Shown: positions 13,101-27,720 of the stretch, in pieces
Layout of the letters: each line of letters opens with the position of its first letter
Position numbering within the stretch: the first letter of the stretch is position 1
Assembly: GCA_003342815.1 (NCBI GenBank)
Contig: PTEX01000420.1
Location: forward strand, 290,995 to 354,994
Direction: 5' to 3'
Origin: Eudromia elegans
Taxonomy: Eukaryota > Chordata > Aves > Tinamiformes > Tinamidae
DNA length: 64,000 nt
Notes under the pieces: generated by a model
Databases searched by the model: none
What the model saw: only the letters and a program-made list of their open reading frames with translations
Told to the model about the DNA's origin: nothing
Position numbers and translations under genes: made by a program

Positions 13101-16010
13101 AGCTCTTGGGCAAGAGCAGGGCGCTGGGCTTGTTATTTTTATAAGAGTCTTGTAGCTACTTGAATGATGGTGGCTCTCTCTTGCAAAACGGTTCTGGGAA
13201 GAATCAGCATAAAAAAAGTCTGTTCTACTACGTTCTCAGTAGCTACAGGAATACTGAAGATGGTCTTAGACTGCTGCATAATCCTGAAACTCAGTTCCTT
13301 GTCTCGCTCAATTGCTCACTTGCTTAATTATTCACCAGCATGCATTCCTTGTTCATTTGTATACAAAAAGCTCAGCTCACTGAAGATACTGTGTCACAGG
13401 TAAATCAGACTAATTCTGTGACATGTTATTGCTACAACTTCTAAGTTCCTGTAGTTATTCATATTAGTTTACACATATGCATTATGGAGTAAAATAGAAA
13501 AGATGTTTTAAGATTAAACTTTGCAAAATCCAGAATGTTGGCATGCCTACTCTCTAAAGCTTTTTCTTTTCCTCTCAATGCCTGTTGATACATGTCTCTA
13601 GGCAAATGCTCCCCTTGTACACATTTTTACCATTCTCATATTATCAGGGCGTGCAATATAATAAACAGATCTGTTAAAGCACCAATGATGTCTCTATTGG
13701 CAGTCTTCTAAAAGAGCTTGGTGACCTTGGTTAATTAGCCATGTAATAAACCAGAACTGAAAGAGCCTCTTCCCACAAACCACAGCACAGCACCACTCCA
13801 CCCCCCGCTTGTCAGGGATGCTCTGAATGGCAAGTCAGCAGACGCAATGCAAAGTGCATCCACTCAGCCCTACAGCCCTTCTGAATATATGCAAAGGCTG
13901 ACAAAGGAATTTCTGCCAGCCACTGTTTAAGAAACCATCTCCAAAACAAAAAGATAAGTTTTCTAAATAGTTGTGGCTATTATTCCTCATCTCTTATTGG
14001 CTGGTTATATTTATGGAGAGAGGATTGTGTGTATTTCTGAAGCATCACAACATTTCTATTACAGAAAAAAAAAAAAAGCCTTTAGAAGTTCCCCTTCAGA
14101 ATTATTGCCTACAAATTATCTGCTTTTTTAGTTGCTTTTATTTAAGATATTCCAAATAGAAGACCTTGAACTCCTCAATTAATTAAGAGTTAATATTGTA
14201 TTCTGTAAGCAGAAGGCATTTTGTACCCATGCACATACTCCTCTCAGAAAAAAATGTCATGTTAATACAAACCATGTGAAAAAGTGTTACACGATCTTGC
14301 AGGAAGTTTAATTTCTGCTACTTTATATATTTTTGACTAAAAAAACAAACTTGAGAAAAAATAAAACTATTCTGTAAATAAAATTGTCTCTTTCTCTGAT
14401 GGCAGAAGGAAAAAAGAATCCTTTTTTTAGTAGATTCTTTGATTTTGCCCTATTAGAGTCTTCAGAAATAAAAGAAAAATTCTTCCTTAGGTGCAAGCAA
14501 GAATCACTGCAGTTTTAAAGACTTAAGTTTTTAAAGTGATGTCAGTTCACAGCAAACATATCCATGATTAACACAGTTTCTGAGGTAATATTTTCTGCAT
14601 GTGCAGAATTTTTTAATTATTTTTGATTGCTATAAGAGTTACTTCTTTCTTCAGTAAACGTTCTTGAGGCACATGAATATTATCCTTCCACAGCATATTC
14701 CTGAGTTCTTTCTGGCATTACACATAAAGCAAAAAAACCCACCTTAATAGAGACAAACACTGGTTTTCATACCATTAACTGTCACTTTGTACTGGACAAA
14801 GATTTGCATTTCTTACAAAAAAAGCAAGCAAACAAACAAAAAACCAGTATTAGCACCATAATTTTCTTGAACTGCACTTATTTATTGCTCGAATCCTCTC
14901 TTCCTTTTCCAAGTGATCATTTAAATTATAGGTTCAGTGTTCCTAAACAGGAAAGCTAAAAGAGACCATTCTGGCTTTAGAGCCTGTAAATCTATTCATC
15001 CATTCAAGACTGTTTTGTTTACAGTAATTTCTTTCAGTAAAGCAGATCATAGTAAATTCACAAGAAGTGAGTTGCACTGAGTCTGCCAAATACTCTCCAT
15101 TGTCCCAAGGAAGTTTGAGAATATCATATGTAATAGTATGGTTGAAAAATCTGGGATTATAGGTGCCTGACAGCTGAGTATGCAAGAAAAAACTTCTTCC
15201 TAGATATTCTTGATGGAAGAATCCCAAAACAAAGGAGGAGACACATCTTAGCAAAACATATTTGCCGACTCATTCTCTGTGTTTTCTAATGAGATCCTAT
15301 AGATCATTGGAATAGATTTAAAATCTCAAAAAGCAACTTAGATAGCTAGGTAGCTAGTACAGTAGACGTTGTGAATGTGTCTCTGTGTGTTTGTTGCATA
15401 CATAGAATTGACCATTCTGATCCATATATTACAAATGCAATATTTATACAGAAATGAAAGTCATTTCTCCCATTTACGGTAAGAATATACATAAACAGTT
15501 CAAGATCAGACCCTTCCACTGAATTTTTTGTTAGATTTTCAGCATTTAGGATGATTAAATCATAAATAGATAGAAAGAGTGATAGATACATACAATCTAC
15601 ATTGTAGATAGATACAATCTGTGTATGGGGGACTTGAAGCTGCAGAAAATACCAGCAAGGAAACAAGAATAAAATAGGAAATAGTGAGTTAATTGCTTTC
15701 CGTAGATCCCAAGACTATAAACACTTTGCAGGGCAGATCAATGTGACCTTTCCCAGGTATGAAGATGTGCACATAATTTAAAAGTTGGCAGAACTGAGGC
15801 TCTTAGGGCTTAAAAATGTTTTGTTACACACAGTGTATTCTGTTTAAAGTGTAACAGTCCCACCAAGAACAGCTAGTTGATAAAATACACAAGTCATCCC
15901 CTCTGGCCGACCCCGGTCCTGCCGCTTCCTACACGTTGGTACAGGCACACTGAAGGCACAGGAGCACAGCAGTGAAACCACGATCTGTGATCCAGGGCAC
16001 AGGGGTATTC
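7170..16010. other. AT-rich non-coding DNA
   Basis: No supported gene. The longest frame (184 codons, minus strand, 10424-10978) overlaps open frames in other phases and lacks a recognisable domain. A T-run lies at about 9,931-9,946. Confidence 0.55.
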
Positions 16011-16439
16011 AAGGGGATGCTCGAGGTTAGTCCAGCCTGCCACTTGGGAAATGCTCCGAGCAGGAGGCTGGAGGTCAGCTCACCACTGCTTCACAAACAC
16101 GTACCCGGGAGCATATTTTCCTGATTGCAAGAGCCGTGTGCCCCAGCAGGGAAAAGTTTGGAAGTGCCGGCTGCAGGCACACTCCTCCTCGCTGGTTTTC
16201 AGCGCCTTCAGATTTGCAGGAGCTGGAGGATGATGCCCTCCTCTGGCTGTGCGTCCTCTTTTCACCCAGCCTCAGAGGCCGAAGAGAAATCACTTTGAAC
16301 ACTGAGGCGGGGAGCGGGAGGCAATTACTTGTGATTGATAGCACTAAATATGAAACCGCATGTACCTCATCCATGAAGCATGGAATCAGCAGCATATTGT
16401 TAGTGGTGGAGATGAATGGGACTTGAGATAACCTTGGCA

Positions 16440-16690
16440 AATTAGGCATATGTTAGCATTAAGCTTTGTCAGTAAGCAGGCTATAAATTACAGACATATT
16501 GTAACTCCATAAACTCATCTAATGAATTGAATGACAGTGGTAATTTGAGGCAGAATGGCACTGTTTAACCCTTTTAAGAATTTAGCTGCATTTCTATATT
16601 ATGCAACAACCCAAACTGCATTAAAGGGCGGGTGTTTAATATTGGCTGCAAGATAAAATAATCATAACAAGGAAAAATTGCTCTATGTTT
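16440..16690. promoter_or_regulatory. Candidate conserved non-coding element
   Basis: Transposon-free sequence with dense homeodomain and POU/C-EBP-like words (taatgaattgaatgacag, ttatgcaac, gtttaatattgg) and no coding potential. The style is that of vertebrate developmental enhancers. This is an inference from composition; no alignment was possible. Confidence 0.25.
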
Positions 16691-19600
16691 CATGTGCATT
16701 TTAACAAACACTTGGTAACCTATGAATTACTTTACTTACGAGATGATTAAAAAAGGATGAAAAAAGCACGGAATAGCAGCAGGGGGGACAGGTTCCTTCA
16801 TTCTTTTATAGTTTTATCATTACTTTTCTGTATGATCAAGCTAAACATACTTAAGCAACAAGACACAGCATGCTGTGCATTTCTGAGCTACTCCTGAACA
16901 CCTTGGGAGGTGTTACAAGGTATGAGGCTAAAGGGCAAGTGACGTTAGTCACAGGAGAAGTGCAATAATCCCTTCAAAATGCAAGGCCTGCAGTGTCTTA
17001 TTGCTATGCTGAAATGGAATTTATAAATGAAAATAAGAGGCAAAAGTCAGACTCCTGCCTTTAGTGGCTGCTATTGACAGACTTACGCCATCAGTGACAG
17101 CTAATCTGGGTTTCTGAAGCCATTTTCTGTTTTACTGTATATTTCAGCTGAAGTCACTTTTTAAAATCACTGGCACATCAATGACATAAAAGGGCTTAAA
17201 ACCAAATCTGGAAAATTAAAGGCAGCATGCCATTATTTAAAATGTATTGACATAATAAAAAGTAATTTTGTTCTTATTCAGATGGAAGTAATTGAAGCAA
17301 TAGCTATAAAAGTTATACCATATGTACAGTTGCTCGCTGTAAACTAGCAAATTAAGAAATAACTGATTCCTACTTATTTTATGAAATTTAATTGAAAGAA
17401 TTACGAAATTTAATGAAAGCACACTTCTTTATATGCTACAGTTCTAGGCACTTGATCTTGACATTCACATAAAACACTGAAAAAAAATATAGAATATTTA
17501 CCATAATACACATCATTCCCTTCAAAAACATATGTCAACTGAAAGAAACAGGAGCCTTTATCTCAGTGCTAAAAGTGAGAAGCGAAATCAGAGGGTCAGT
17601 CGTATGGCTGCATGGTTAGAAGAGGGCCTTGGCAGAATGGACAATAAACAGAAAGTGAAAATCTTACCATATACCACTTTTTATTAAGTAAATAATTGTT
17701 ATTTCTACTATTTATTTGTGATAATCAGCAACAGGAGTCAATGTAATGGCTTATGGAATGAGCAGAGAATCATCAGAGGCAACTGATGTGAGTTGAGACG
17801 AAGTGACTGCAGTAAGCAAGGTGGGGGAAGATAACACAGGAAAAGTTACTCTTTCACCCTCTTTCTTTTCTTTTGAGACATTGGCTTTATGACTACTTCA
17901 GGAAATATGGCTGGATTTTGAGCCCAGTGAATGCGACAAGGCTTGTCCACGAGTCTTGTCTGAAGTCACCCAAGGAGAAGGAACATACATACAGGAGGAA
18001 TTGTTTCCACCAGTGCTGGTTGTTTTGTTGCTGTTGTTTTGCTCTGTGGTAGTTTTTTAATGTGTGTAGCATTTATACCACAGTTGATAATGTGTCTGAG
18101 ATGAGGAAGAACTTTTCCACTGCTAAAAGCTTCAGTAATGTGAAATTTGAGAGGGCAGCCAAGATAGTAGGATACTGCACTGGCCAATAGAGACATGAAC
18201 CTCTGAATAGGGGTGAAAAGATTTGTGAGCAGCTGGCATGGAAACCTTAAATAAAGCAGAGCTTATCTTCTCTGGCTTCATGCCCATTTTTCCAAATCCA
18301 GGTGTCTCAACCCTGCCCTTGCCAGTGTTTTCTGTGTGGTTTGGTATTTTCCATTATCTGGAATATCCGAGCCCTGCACCATCCTGAGATAGAATCAGTG
18401 GACTGTGATACATAATAAAAATAATAAGTCTTGTAACACTGCTGTGATATCAAGGGTAAAAATTGATTCTTTTTCAAATTAAACAATTACAGCACACTTT
18501 TCCCCTAATGCATGTGATGCAGAGCTTGGGAGCTAGAACTAAAACTTAAGGTTCAAAAAAATTGGTTCAAAAATCTAGTGTTATTTTTCCCTTTGGATTT
18601 TGTTTTCCTATGATTTTTTATTTCCCTGGGACCATTTACAGTGGTTCTAGATACCCCTGGTTAGGTATCTAAACATAGGTAACTCCCACCATTTACATTA
18701 GGTGTCTTCTAATATTCACAGACATAAAATTCACAGGGTTCTGTCAGACCATCGCTTAGCAGTTGCAGAAACCAGTCTTTCCTTAAAGAAATAAATAAAT
18801 TCATAAATTTCACACTTATACTGCTTTATTTTAAATGGAAAAGGGCTTCTTCACTGAAAAACCTTGCATATCTTCCATATACAAAAAGAAGAAATTTAAA
18901 TCTAATGACAATAATATTTTTTTTTTCATACAGCAGGAAGTATTTCCTGTAAGTATCCCTGGACAAAAAAAAAGAAAGAAATAAAGTGAATGCTGAGAAA
19001 AGTAATTCGTTGTGAGTTCCATGAGTTTACGGTTACGAGCTTGAGGCAGATCCAATGTCCTACTGTCCTTCTTCACATCCCAGAGATCATGGGCAAATGC
19101 AGACATCCCTGTAGGAAAATGGAGTGCAGGGATGCGTGCGGATCCTACCCTGCTTGGACACATCACAGAAATCCCCCACTCCTGAAACTCACAGTCTGTG
19201 TGTTGAAGGAGAGAAGTCGCTTCACACATTTCCGTCTTCTGTTAGGCTGTGTTTGTGTTTCACAAAAATTGTATGTCAATGAAACTTTGTAAATGCTTAA
19301 ATAATGGGATACTGTGAGTGCTTCAGAGCTCCTGGTACAAATCTGACCTCTGAATAAAATTGGTTCTTCATTCTTCATTCCAGAAAAGATTACTGTGACC
19401 TTTATTTCTCCATTTTCCTAATGGTTTCTTCACTACAATGACAAAATTGAATGACTATCTCAGCCATCTGTAAGATTTGGAATTAAATTTACCTAGTGCA
19501 AATCAATAGAGTGGGAATCAAAACTAAAAGCCTGGCATTATTTTTGCAAAACTCTGTGTGTAATACAGCTTTGCGTTTAACCTCTGAACTAAACGGTGAC

Positions 19601-20925
19601 TCCGTAACTCAGTCAGTCACAGAATGCATGCTTTGCATACCTTGATGGGATCAAACTAGTGTGATCAAAAATGATTAATGGCAAGATCTGTTAAAAGTGA
19701 TTCGGAGGAATCAAGCCTATTCAATCCTGTGAGTTTGTTAGGCCCTATGTTAGAAAGCCTATTTGAGATGCATATAAAACGATCATTTCAGTGGAAAATA
19801 GGATGACTGGCATTTAACCTATGTATAGTTTACATAATCTGGTTCTAATGAAAGATTTTTCATTTATATAGAGAACAGAAATTCACACCCAGCAGTGAGT
19901 CAGTAGAACGGACTACTACAGAGTCCTCCTCATACACCATTCCAGCTGCAGGAATCTCAGAGAGGTGGACTCATGTCTCCTGCTGGAGAGTGCGGCATCT
20001 TGGTGCCATTCACAGCCCCATCTGCATAAAAAAGTGCCTATTTCTAGGGCTGCCTTTAACCGACCTTGGAAAGACCTGCAAGCATTTGATTTTACCTCTG
20101 TCGAACTGCAGGCGTAGAAGCAGCTGAAATGATTTGCCTGAAGCAACTTCAGCAGGCAACCCAGGATCACCAGAACAGAACCCCGCTTTTCCCAAGCCCA
20201 ATTCCCCTATTCTCTGTGATAGACTCCAGTGCTGCTCCTTGCTGTGGTGCTTGAGAATCACAGCAAATGGGCAGCAGAGCGGCCACCCTTCAAAAAGCCT
20301 GTCCTGCATCAGCGCTACCAGTCCCACTGCTCCCTCCCAGTGCTAAAAGAACCAGGGAGACCTCACTTACTCTAAGGGAACAGGATTCAAATGCTGTAGT
20401 GCTCCAGAGAGTACTGGAATTTAACATTTACTAGGTTTTATTACCTCATTCCAGGAGTCACTACTGTTTCCAAAGGGACCAGGCTGACTTCTTCCTCTCC
20501 AACACAAGAGCTTAGGTGCACTGAGAGAAACTCAGGAAGAGGAACCACTCGCAGTCTCTAGAAGAGAGCTGATGCCACCTATCGTATCAATACGTCATCT
20601 GCCCACCCAGCAACAAATCCCAGCGCACACTTAAATCCCGATGCAGTGAAAGCCAAGAGAGAGGCTCAACCTCTCATTGAGCCGCCGGGTGTCACACAGA
20701 ATCTGTCTGTGCTCCAGCTTTGGGCTGCGTGCCTCAGGCTGCTCTGCCCTGGTTCTTCAGCAGCATAGACGTGGTGCACAGGGAAAGCACACTTGTGCTC
20801 CAGCTCTCTCAGCTGGGAGTCTCTCAAGGACTCTCATCAGCCCGTAGGGTCTGGGAGACCTCCTTAGGCTGGGTGGATAATGGGCAACCAGCTCCTTACA
20901 GCTCTCTCCCTCCTCCACAGCACCA
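16691..20925. other. AT-rich non-coding DNA
   Basis: No gene seen. The segment at 19,640-19,800 has a similar enhancer-like character but weaker. Confidence 0.5.
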
Positions 20926-21240
20926 GTCTAATTAGCTGGCAATTTACCAGAGGTAAATATTAATTAATTGAGATGAACCTTCTTTTTACCTGAATATTTC
21001 AATTTAATTTTTATTCTTCCATCCAGGACATGCATCATGCAAGAAGGACCCATTAGTGCATTAAAACTGAATATTAATGGGGACTGTGAAAGGATGGGAG
21101 GTATAATTAGCTTTTAAATAACATACAAGTGTAAGCAGGCTGTATGATGATAATAATGATAATAATAATATATCACCACTTATGATAAAAACATCAATTT
21201 TAATAAAAGACACAATTAAGATGAGTTCTAAATATGATTC
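20926..21240. promoter_or_regulatory. Candidate conserved non-coding element rich in TAAT motifs
   Basis: Contains tctaattagctggcaattt, attaattaattgag, ataattagcttttaaat and a short taataatgataataata run, with no coding signal. Homeodomain-type cores are dense. The call is by composition only. Confidence 0.25.
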
Positions 21241-24200
21241 CACCCTCATCTGAACTGTTGCTACACAAATGCTCCCAGTCTGAAGTCCCTGTGTGGCCAT
21301 GTACAAGAGTGAAAGGTAAGATTCAAGCACACACTGTCCTCCCCTCTGCACCACCCTATGGTTTCTTCTGCTAGAACTACTTAGTCAACTGAGCTAAAAG
21401 CAAGCCACGGTGCTTGGATGTAAATTGCTTGGGTCTTAGGTTCTAACAGTGCATTTGTAAAGGGCTTAGTCTTATTCTTTCAAAGTAAGTTGGTGTTTTG
21501 TTTTGTTTGGGTTTTTTTTTGTAAATTTGGTGAACTATGGCACCCCCTCAAACACTAAATAGGTACAGAATAAGCTTTTTGAATTGCTAATTACCAGAAC
21601 TGGAAGCATAAGCCAGTTGCAACGTGTAACTAAACTAGATGTAAAGCTCACTGACTTCAGCTCAGCTGCCTTATGGCAGAAGGGGGGCCAGAGTTTCATA
21701 TTTCAGCATAGAGAGCTAGAGACCAGTAAAGCAAAGGCAAAAAGCTTGTTTGGATTCCACAGAGGGTAAGTTAAGCCCTGCTTCTTCATACAATTTTCTA
21801 AAGTCTTTCTAGCATGCACATTAGGAGTTCAGTCTTCCTGAGATGACATTTTCTGGATTGGGTTTCCCTGACTTTGGTGAGACCACACTTTCACAGTTTA
21901 TTTCTGTGAGCTCCACAGTTAAACCACCCCTGCAGATTTCAGATTAAAAGGAGAGAAACACTAACTGGAACCAATTGCTTGCTGAATTCACTGGGGCCAG
22001 GATGTCACCACGTAAAAGAAGCTCTATGGATAGAATAGCTTGCAACAAGCTCTGACCTCTTGACAGTTTCCAGTCATCACAGGCAGTAAATAGGTCATAT
22101 TTAGCCACTCAGCCCTACAAAAGGAAAGGAAAAATATAATTTAAACACAACAGCACTTTTGAGAATCACAGTCAATTTGCAGCATATATTTTCAAGGAGA
22201 AATTGTAAAAAATATTACAATTGTTCAAAAAAGAGAGAGAGGAAGAGATGTGGTTAATAACTCAGGAAACAATGATTCATTAAATAAATTTGGGATCAGA
22301 GTTCTTAAAACTGCATGTAAAGAATTAAAACTGCTCTGATTGACTGCATTAAACATCAAGCAATTAGGATCTCATTTGACAGAACAGAGGTGCAGCAAAG
22401 AAGCACAAAGTTTATGAAGAATAGTGCTGCAGCTTCTGGAAGTGTAGTAGATATTCTTAGTTAAACAGATGAGGAAGATGAAATGCTGTCAGCAGAGACA
22501 TGTGTGTTACACATAAAAATTCATTTTCAAGACACTTTTATTCTCTCTCCTTTATAATAATTCCCGTGCCAAACTACTGAACTTTGACCAACCCTTTGTC
22601 ACTCCTCTCATGAGTGAAGTCATGAGACATAATTGCTAGTCAAAATTCAGAACCTTGCAGTTATTTCCATGATTATTAACTGACAGTTTTTAGTAAAAAT
22701 GTTCACACAAGCTGTTCTTCTCCACAACGAAAAGCCAAACAACAGCTTTTTTTGTCCTTGAAATCCTTGTGATAGTGAGAATAGCATGCAATATTTTCTT
22801 TAAGTGAAGGTAGCATATAATAATCTTTACAAGCTTTGAGATCATTTTGCTCATTGTTTGAAGATGTCACTTGTTATTCCTTGTGTTTTCCTCTTATCTC
22901 TGTACCCTGCAGCCTGCAAGTGGTCTTGTTCATTTGATAGGAAGGCTTGGAGGCAAAGCTCCTATTATTAATTCCCTTTTCTTAAAATCTTCAAGGTCTA
23001 GGTGAAGAAGTCCATGTCCCTTTGGGATATCCTGACTACTGAGTCCACAACAGCTCTTAAAAATACAAACAAAAGTATCTGTCTGGCAATGCACTTAGTG
23101 GTAGAGTACATTCACCAGCATTTCAAGTGTTCTAATGCTTTGAAAGGGCAGGCCCTAAAATTTTGCCTTCATCCGCATTCTTAATAAACATTCAGTCACT
23201 CTGGGTGAATTCTTAACATGATTAAAAGCAAATAGCGTCTTTCCATTGACTTCAGTGAGGTGAGAATTCCCTGTTTCGAATAAAAATTCATTTTAGTGTG
23301 TATGATTGAATGCACCTATATTTAATCCATCAAGATCACTCTTAATCTCCCATCACACACACTCCTTTCTAATGCACCTCACCAATTCACTTCAGAATGA
23401 AGTTAATCTTAGGCTTCAGTGCTATGTATAAAACAAATGACATCTTTAAATGGTGAGAAGAGTGATCTAAAAGACTCTAAAATACTCTAACTACATGTTG
23501 TCATGTTAACCATAGGGTGTAGCACCAATTCTCCTCTCTTCGTGCTGGTACAGAACTATCTCCATTTTCATGGACTGCACGCATGAGTTATGCGCTCCTA
23601 GACCCACAGATTGCTTCCCCTGATGTCCACATCCTGTGAACTTTCCTCAGTTTTTCCTGCCAGCAGCAATGCAGATCACCCCAAGGAGGCATTGTTGTTT
23701 TCAGTTATGTACAAATAATACTAAAAGGAAAACAAATTCTCCAGTTTCCAAATAGCTGGTGACTATGCTTCTTAATTAAAGACTAAAGCCTTCCCCTATT
23801 CTTCTCTAAACTGATCTATGGTATATGTCACCACAACAAGCCAGGTTGGGTAGACAATTTCCATGGTCAGATTGCTTTGCTGTCTCTTCCACCCGCTTAG
23901 AAATCAGTCTAGTACCAGGCCTTAATATTTAATCTTTCACTAGTATGTTGGAACTGAGCATGTTCTTTCCCCTTTATAATACGTATTTTTAAATAATTTT
24001 TAAAACTTTACATTTTAAATTTAATTTGTTTGCTTATAAATAATAAACCAGTTATTTTCTTATGTGTCATGAACTGCTAGATGTGCCTGCCTGATGATGA
24101 ACCAGGTGCAGAAAAGTAATACACACCATCATTTTTTTCACATAGGAGTTTAGAATTTCCTGAAAGAAAGGCAGGAAATGAGAATAAAACCAGGGTAAGA

Positions 24201-27175
24201 AAGTAGCAGCACGAAAGAATTGGAAACGAAGAGGGCTGTATTAGCCAGAGGTCATGTCATGCTAACAACAATTAAAGTGAATCAGATTACTCATGCTATA
24301 TAAATGACTGTTTCTCTCTACAACCTTTAAAGCAGCTTTGAGTGGCTAGCTTTTCTGTAGGCATCTAAATTATGTCATTTCCTATGAGCATCTACAGTTA
24401 GGTCCTATCCCTTGAATTTTGCTGTAATAGAATGATGGATTTATCGGGAAATCTGTCCATAGCTCCCTTCTTCTGTATCAGAATTGTATAAATGAGGGGG
24501 AGTGAATTTACCAGAAACACTTATATCCTTCTAAGAATAAAACTTTGAGTGGATTTTTTTACTTCCTCTTTTCTTTTTTCATGTGTCTTTTGGGAGGGTG
24601 GGATGGAGCAATTACAATTTGTGGGTTAGTACTCTGCTTTTTAAATAGTGAAAAGACCTTTCAAAACTGGAATTCTTGAAGAAATTCCCAAAGAGATAGA
24701 ACTTGATTTGATGGGTCCCCTTTGGAGAGCTGTTCTGAACTGAATTCCTTATCCTTGTAATGCTTTTGTCTCAGCTCTCACAGTTTTCATCCTGGACTTT
24801 GTGATCTGCAATGACGTGAAAGAATACAGCTGCATCAATAATTCACATCTGAAAATTTGATCTCCAGTATAGCAAGAGATTCGCTAGAAAATTTATTCAT
24901 TTTTTTATTAGAAGCAAAATCTTAAACTAGTGTCATAGTCTGCCTGGGAGGCAGAAGTGAGGAAAGCTACAGTGACCTCATCCAGGCAAAAGATATAGAA
25001 ATCTTTTTTATATCAGTCAGAGAAGGTGCATCACCTTTACCTTTACCTTGAGACTCAATTAATCTGTCACTGTAAGATCGACTAGAAGTGATATGACACA
25101 TCTTGGTGTTGAAAGGCATGCCACAACCACAATCAGAGTTCACAGAACAGGCAAGAAAGGCATTTTCCATTCAAAAATTCAGAAAAAGAAATCAGAGTTT
25201 AACTAGGGTTCAGCCAAGGAGAAAGGACATCTCCCTCTAAGTCGGGTAGCTCTGCTAAACTTTAGGGGTCTGATTTACAGACTGGAGGCCAGAGTCTTCC
25301 TCCAGGTGTCCTATACTGATCCTGGGGGCATTTAGGCACCCAAGGGTGAGCTCCAAAGTCAGCACTGAGTGAGGAGCTGCCTAGAGCTGCCAACAGAGAA
25401 TGTGTCAAACGGGTGTAATCTCACCCTGCCTCCAGAGAGGGCCTTGGGGCTCAGGAAGCAGAAGATGAGAGGAAAGGGCCACCTAGAAAGAATGATGCTG
25501 AGCACTCAGATTCCTCTCCTGGTCTTCTTTCAGCTAGACTAAGCAAGTGCACACAGCTCCTTAATGTCCTCTTGATCACACAATTTCTTTATCATCCTAG
25601 GGCCTTTTCCTTAAACCCTTTTAAATCACTGTTTTTTTAACACAGGTGAAGCAATTTTCTAAGTAAAGGCTTTCTAGTACCCTGTGTAGCAATACTGCTA
25701 ATTCCTGCTTCCTGCCAAAACTAGTTTGTCTGATGTGCCCATAATTATGTGAGTGGCTCGCTGTCATCCTAGAATCAGCCTTTATATCTAAATCCGTATG
25801 CTATTTATTTCCTCTCAGTGAGCCTCTGACTCACAGCAAAAAGTAGTTACTTAACCCTCTAAGTCTTAAAAAGACACTCACGTTGACTATCCTGATTCCC
25901 AGGAGATTGCTCTAATTACTGATAGGTGTTGCAACTAAGAATCCCATGTGTACTACATCTTTCCTGGTTGTATTTTGAAAAGAAGGTGGATGCAGAAGCC
26001 TTTGCACTGTCTGCCTCTCTTGTCAGCAAATGTCAAACGTGCCAAGGCCACTACTACCAAATTAGGCTTGCCAGTGGGTTTGGACAAGCACTTCCTTAAC
26101 TTGTTCAGACACGGACAAGCGATGAGGCCAGAGCAGCTCCCGTTGGTATACAGCACAGCTCCAGGTATGTAGACTGCTTTCTGGGCAAGGAGAGGCTTAT
26201 TAAGTATGTTCAGTATATTTAAGAGTCTAATGTGGGTCAGAATTGGTCGGGAGTACTTAAACTGACCTTAAGCTTAAGACTGCTTAGATGTCCTGCTGAC
26301 TCATCCAAGACAAGGGAGAGAAATGGTGGCATTGTCACCCTATGAATCCGCAAATTCCCAGTGCCCAGTTTTCATCAGAAAAGCATCCAATGCATGCTTA
26401 AGCCATTCCTACTCAGTAATTCACAGTCAGGCTTGTCCTCCACACAACACTGATCATCAGTATCACTCAGTGGAAGGGACAGCTCACAGCACTGGGATGT
26501 GTCCAGCCTGATACTTTTCTTCACAGATGGTGCTCGGAGCCATGGGCTGGCGAACATCTCTATCCTCACACAAGCCAGCGTTCAGACAGCAGTGCCTGGT
26601 GTTACCGGCATGGCTTTGGCCCTGCTCTGTCACTGTGGTCTTTCCCAGTCATCTTGGGACTGCATCTGCTCTGATTCAGCTCGTTGGACCTGATAGGACT
26701 CTGTTCCGCAGGCAACGGCCCAGCCCAGCCTCAGCCCTGACCTTGCCCCACTGTGGTGGCTGATGATGGATCTTCTCCCTCACAGCAGGTAGGACAGGAC
26801 CTGGTTTTACCAAGTCTCACCAGGAACACACCACTACCAGGGTCCAGCTTTAAGAAGTCCCTTGCCCACATGGCTCCCTGACCCATAATTTCCATGGGTT
26901 TTCTGTGCAATCTATGGAGAGAGAAGAGCCCCTTCATGACATATTCTGTCAACAGCTACCTAGACATAGCCTTTGAGTAGTTCAATCAAATGGAAAGACC
27001 TGGCACAAGCAAGGTTTTATGAAGTCCTTCTTCTCTCACTGTGCAATCATCACTTAGCGCTCAAGAGTGTTTTGGAGGGAATGACTGGAGATGCCAGAGG
27101 GTGTTTGGTTTTCACAGAGGAATGCTGTAAAGGCTCAAAGGCACAAGCTTGTAGTTGAGGTGTCTTTCAGTAAAA
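21241..27175. other. AT-rich non-coding DNA
   Basis: No gene, RNA or recognisable transposon seen. Open frames are all under about 80 codons and lack context. Confidence 0.55.
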
Positions 27176-27720
27176 TAAGAAAGCAAATGAGATTAATTCA
27201 TATAAGCTATGAGAAAACTCTGATTTTTGACATGGCTAATATGCCATAGTGATACTTTGCAGTTGTAACTTGACCTTATAAAAGACAAAAGGAGAAAAGA
27301 AAATTACACAAACTGCATGCAGACAAGAAATAGAAACTAAAAAAAGCCAACAACAATGCATCACAAACAGCTCAGTAAATAATAGTGCAATTTTCTTAGC
27401 TAATAGAATGGTTTAACACCTGAATACACTTACACGCCTGATTAAACACTAACAACATAAACCCATGAAAGAAGATTATAAGTTGTAATATCTCTTTGCA
27501 AATAATAGCATATTAGCCACTGTTGCATACTTCTCCAATTACATCCTTTTAATTCTTTTCATCTGGAAAACAGTTCACATTATAATAGTCAGCATCATTT
27601 TTGTTTTAAAACAAGTGATTACTTTATATGCAGTGTATATTGCCAAATTGCAGGTCTCTATACATCAGTATGTTTTCAAAGTTAAATAAATCAACAATTT
27701 GTAATTCAAGTTATCTTTAA
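27176..27720. promoter_or_regulatory. Candidate conserved non-coding element
   Basis: A long AT-rich but complex, repeat-free block with TAAT, TTAGC and TGATTAAA words. Similar in style to the 16.5 and 21.0 kb blocks. Confidence 0.2.
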
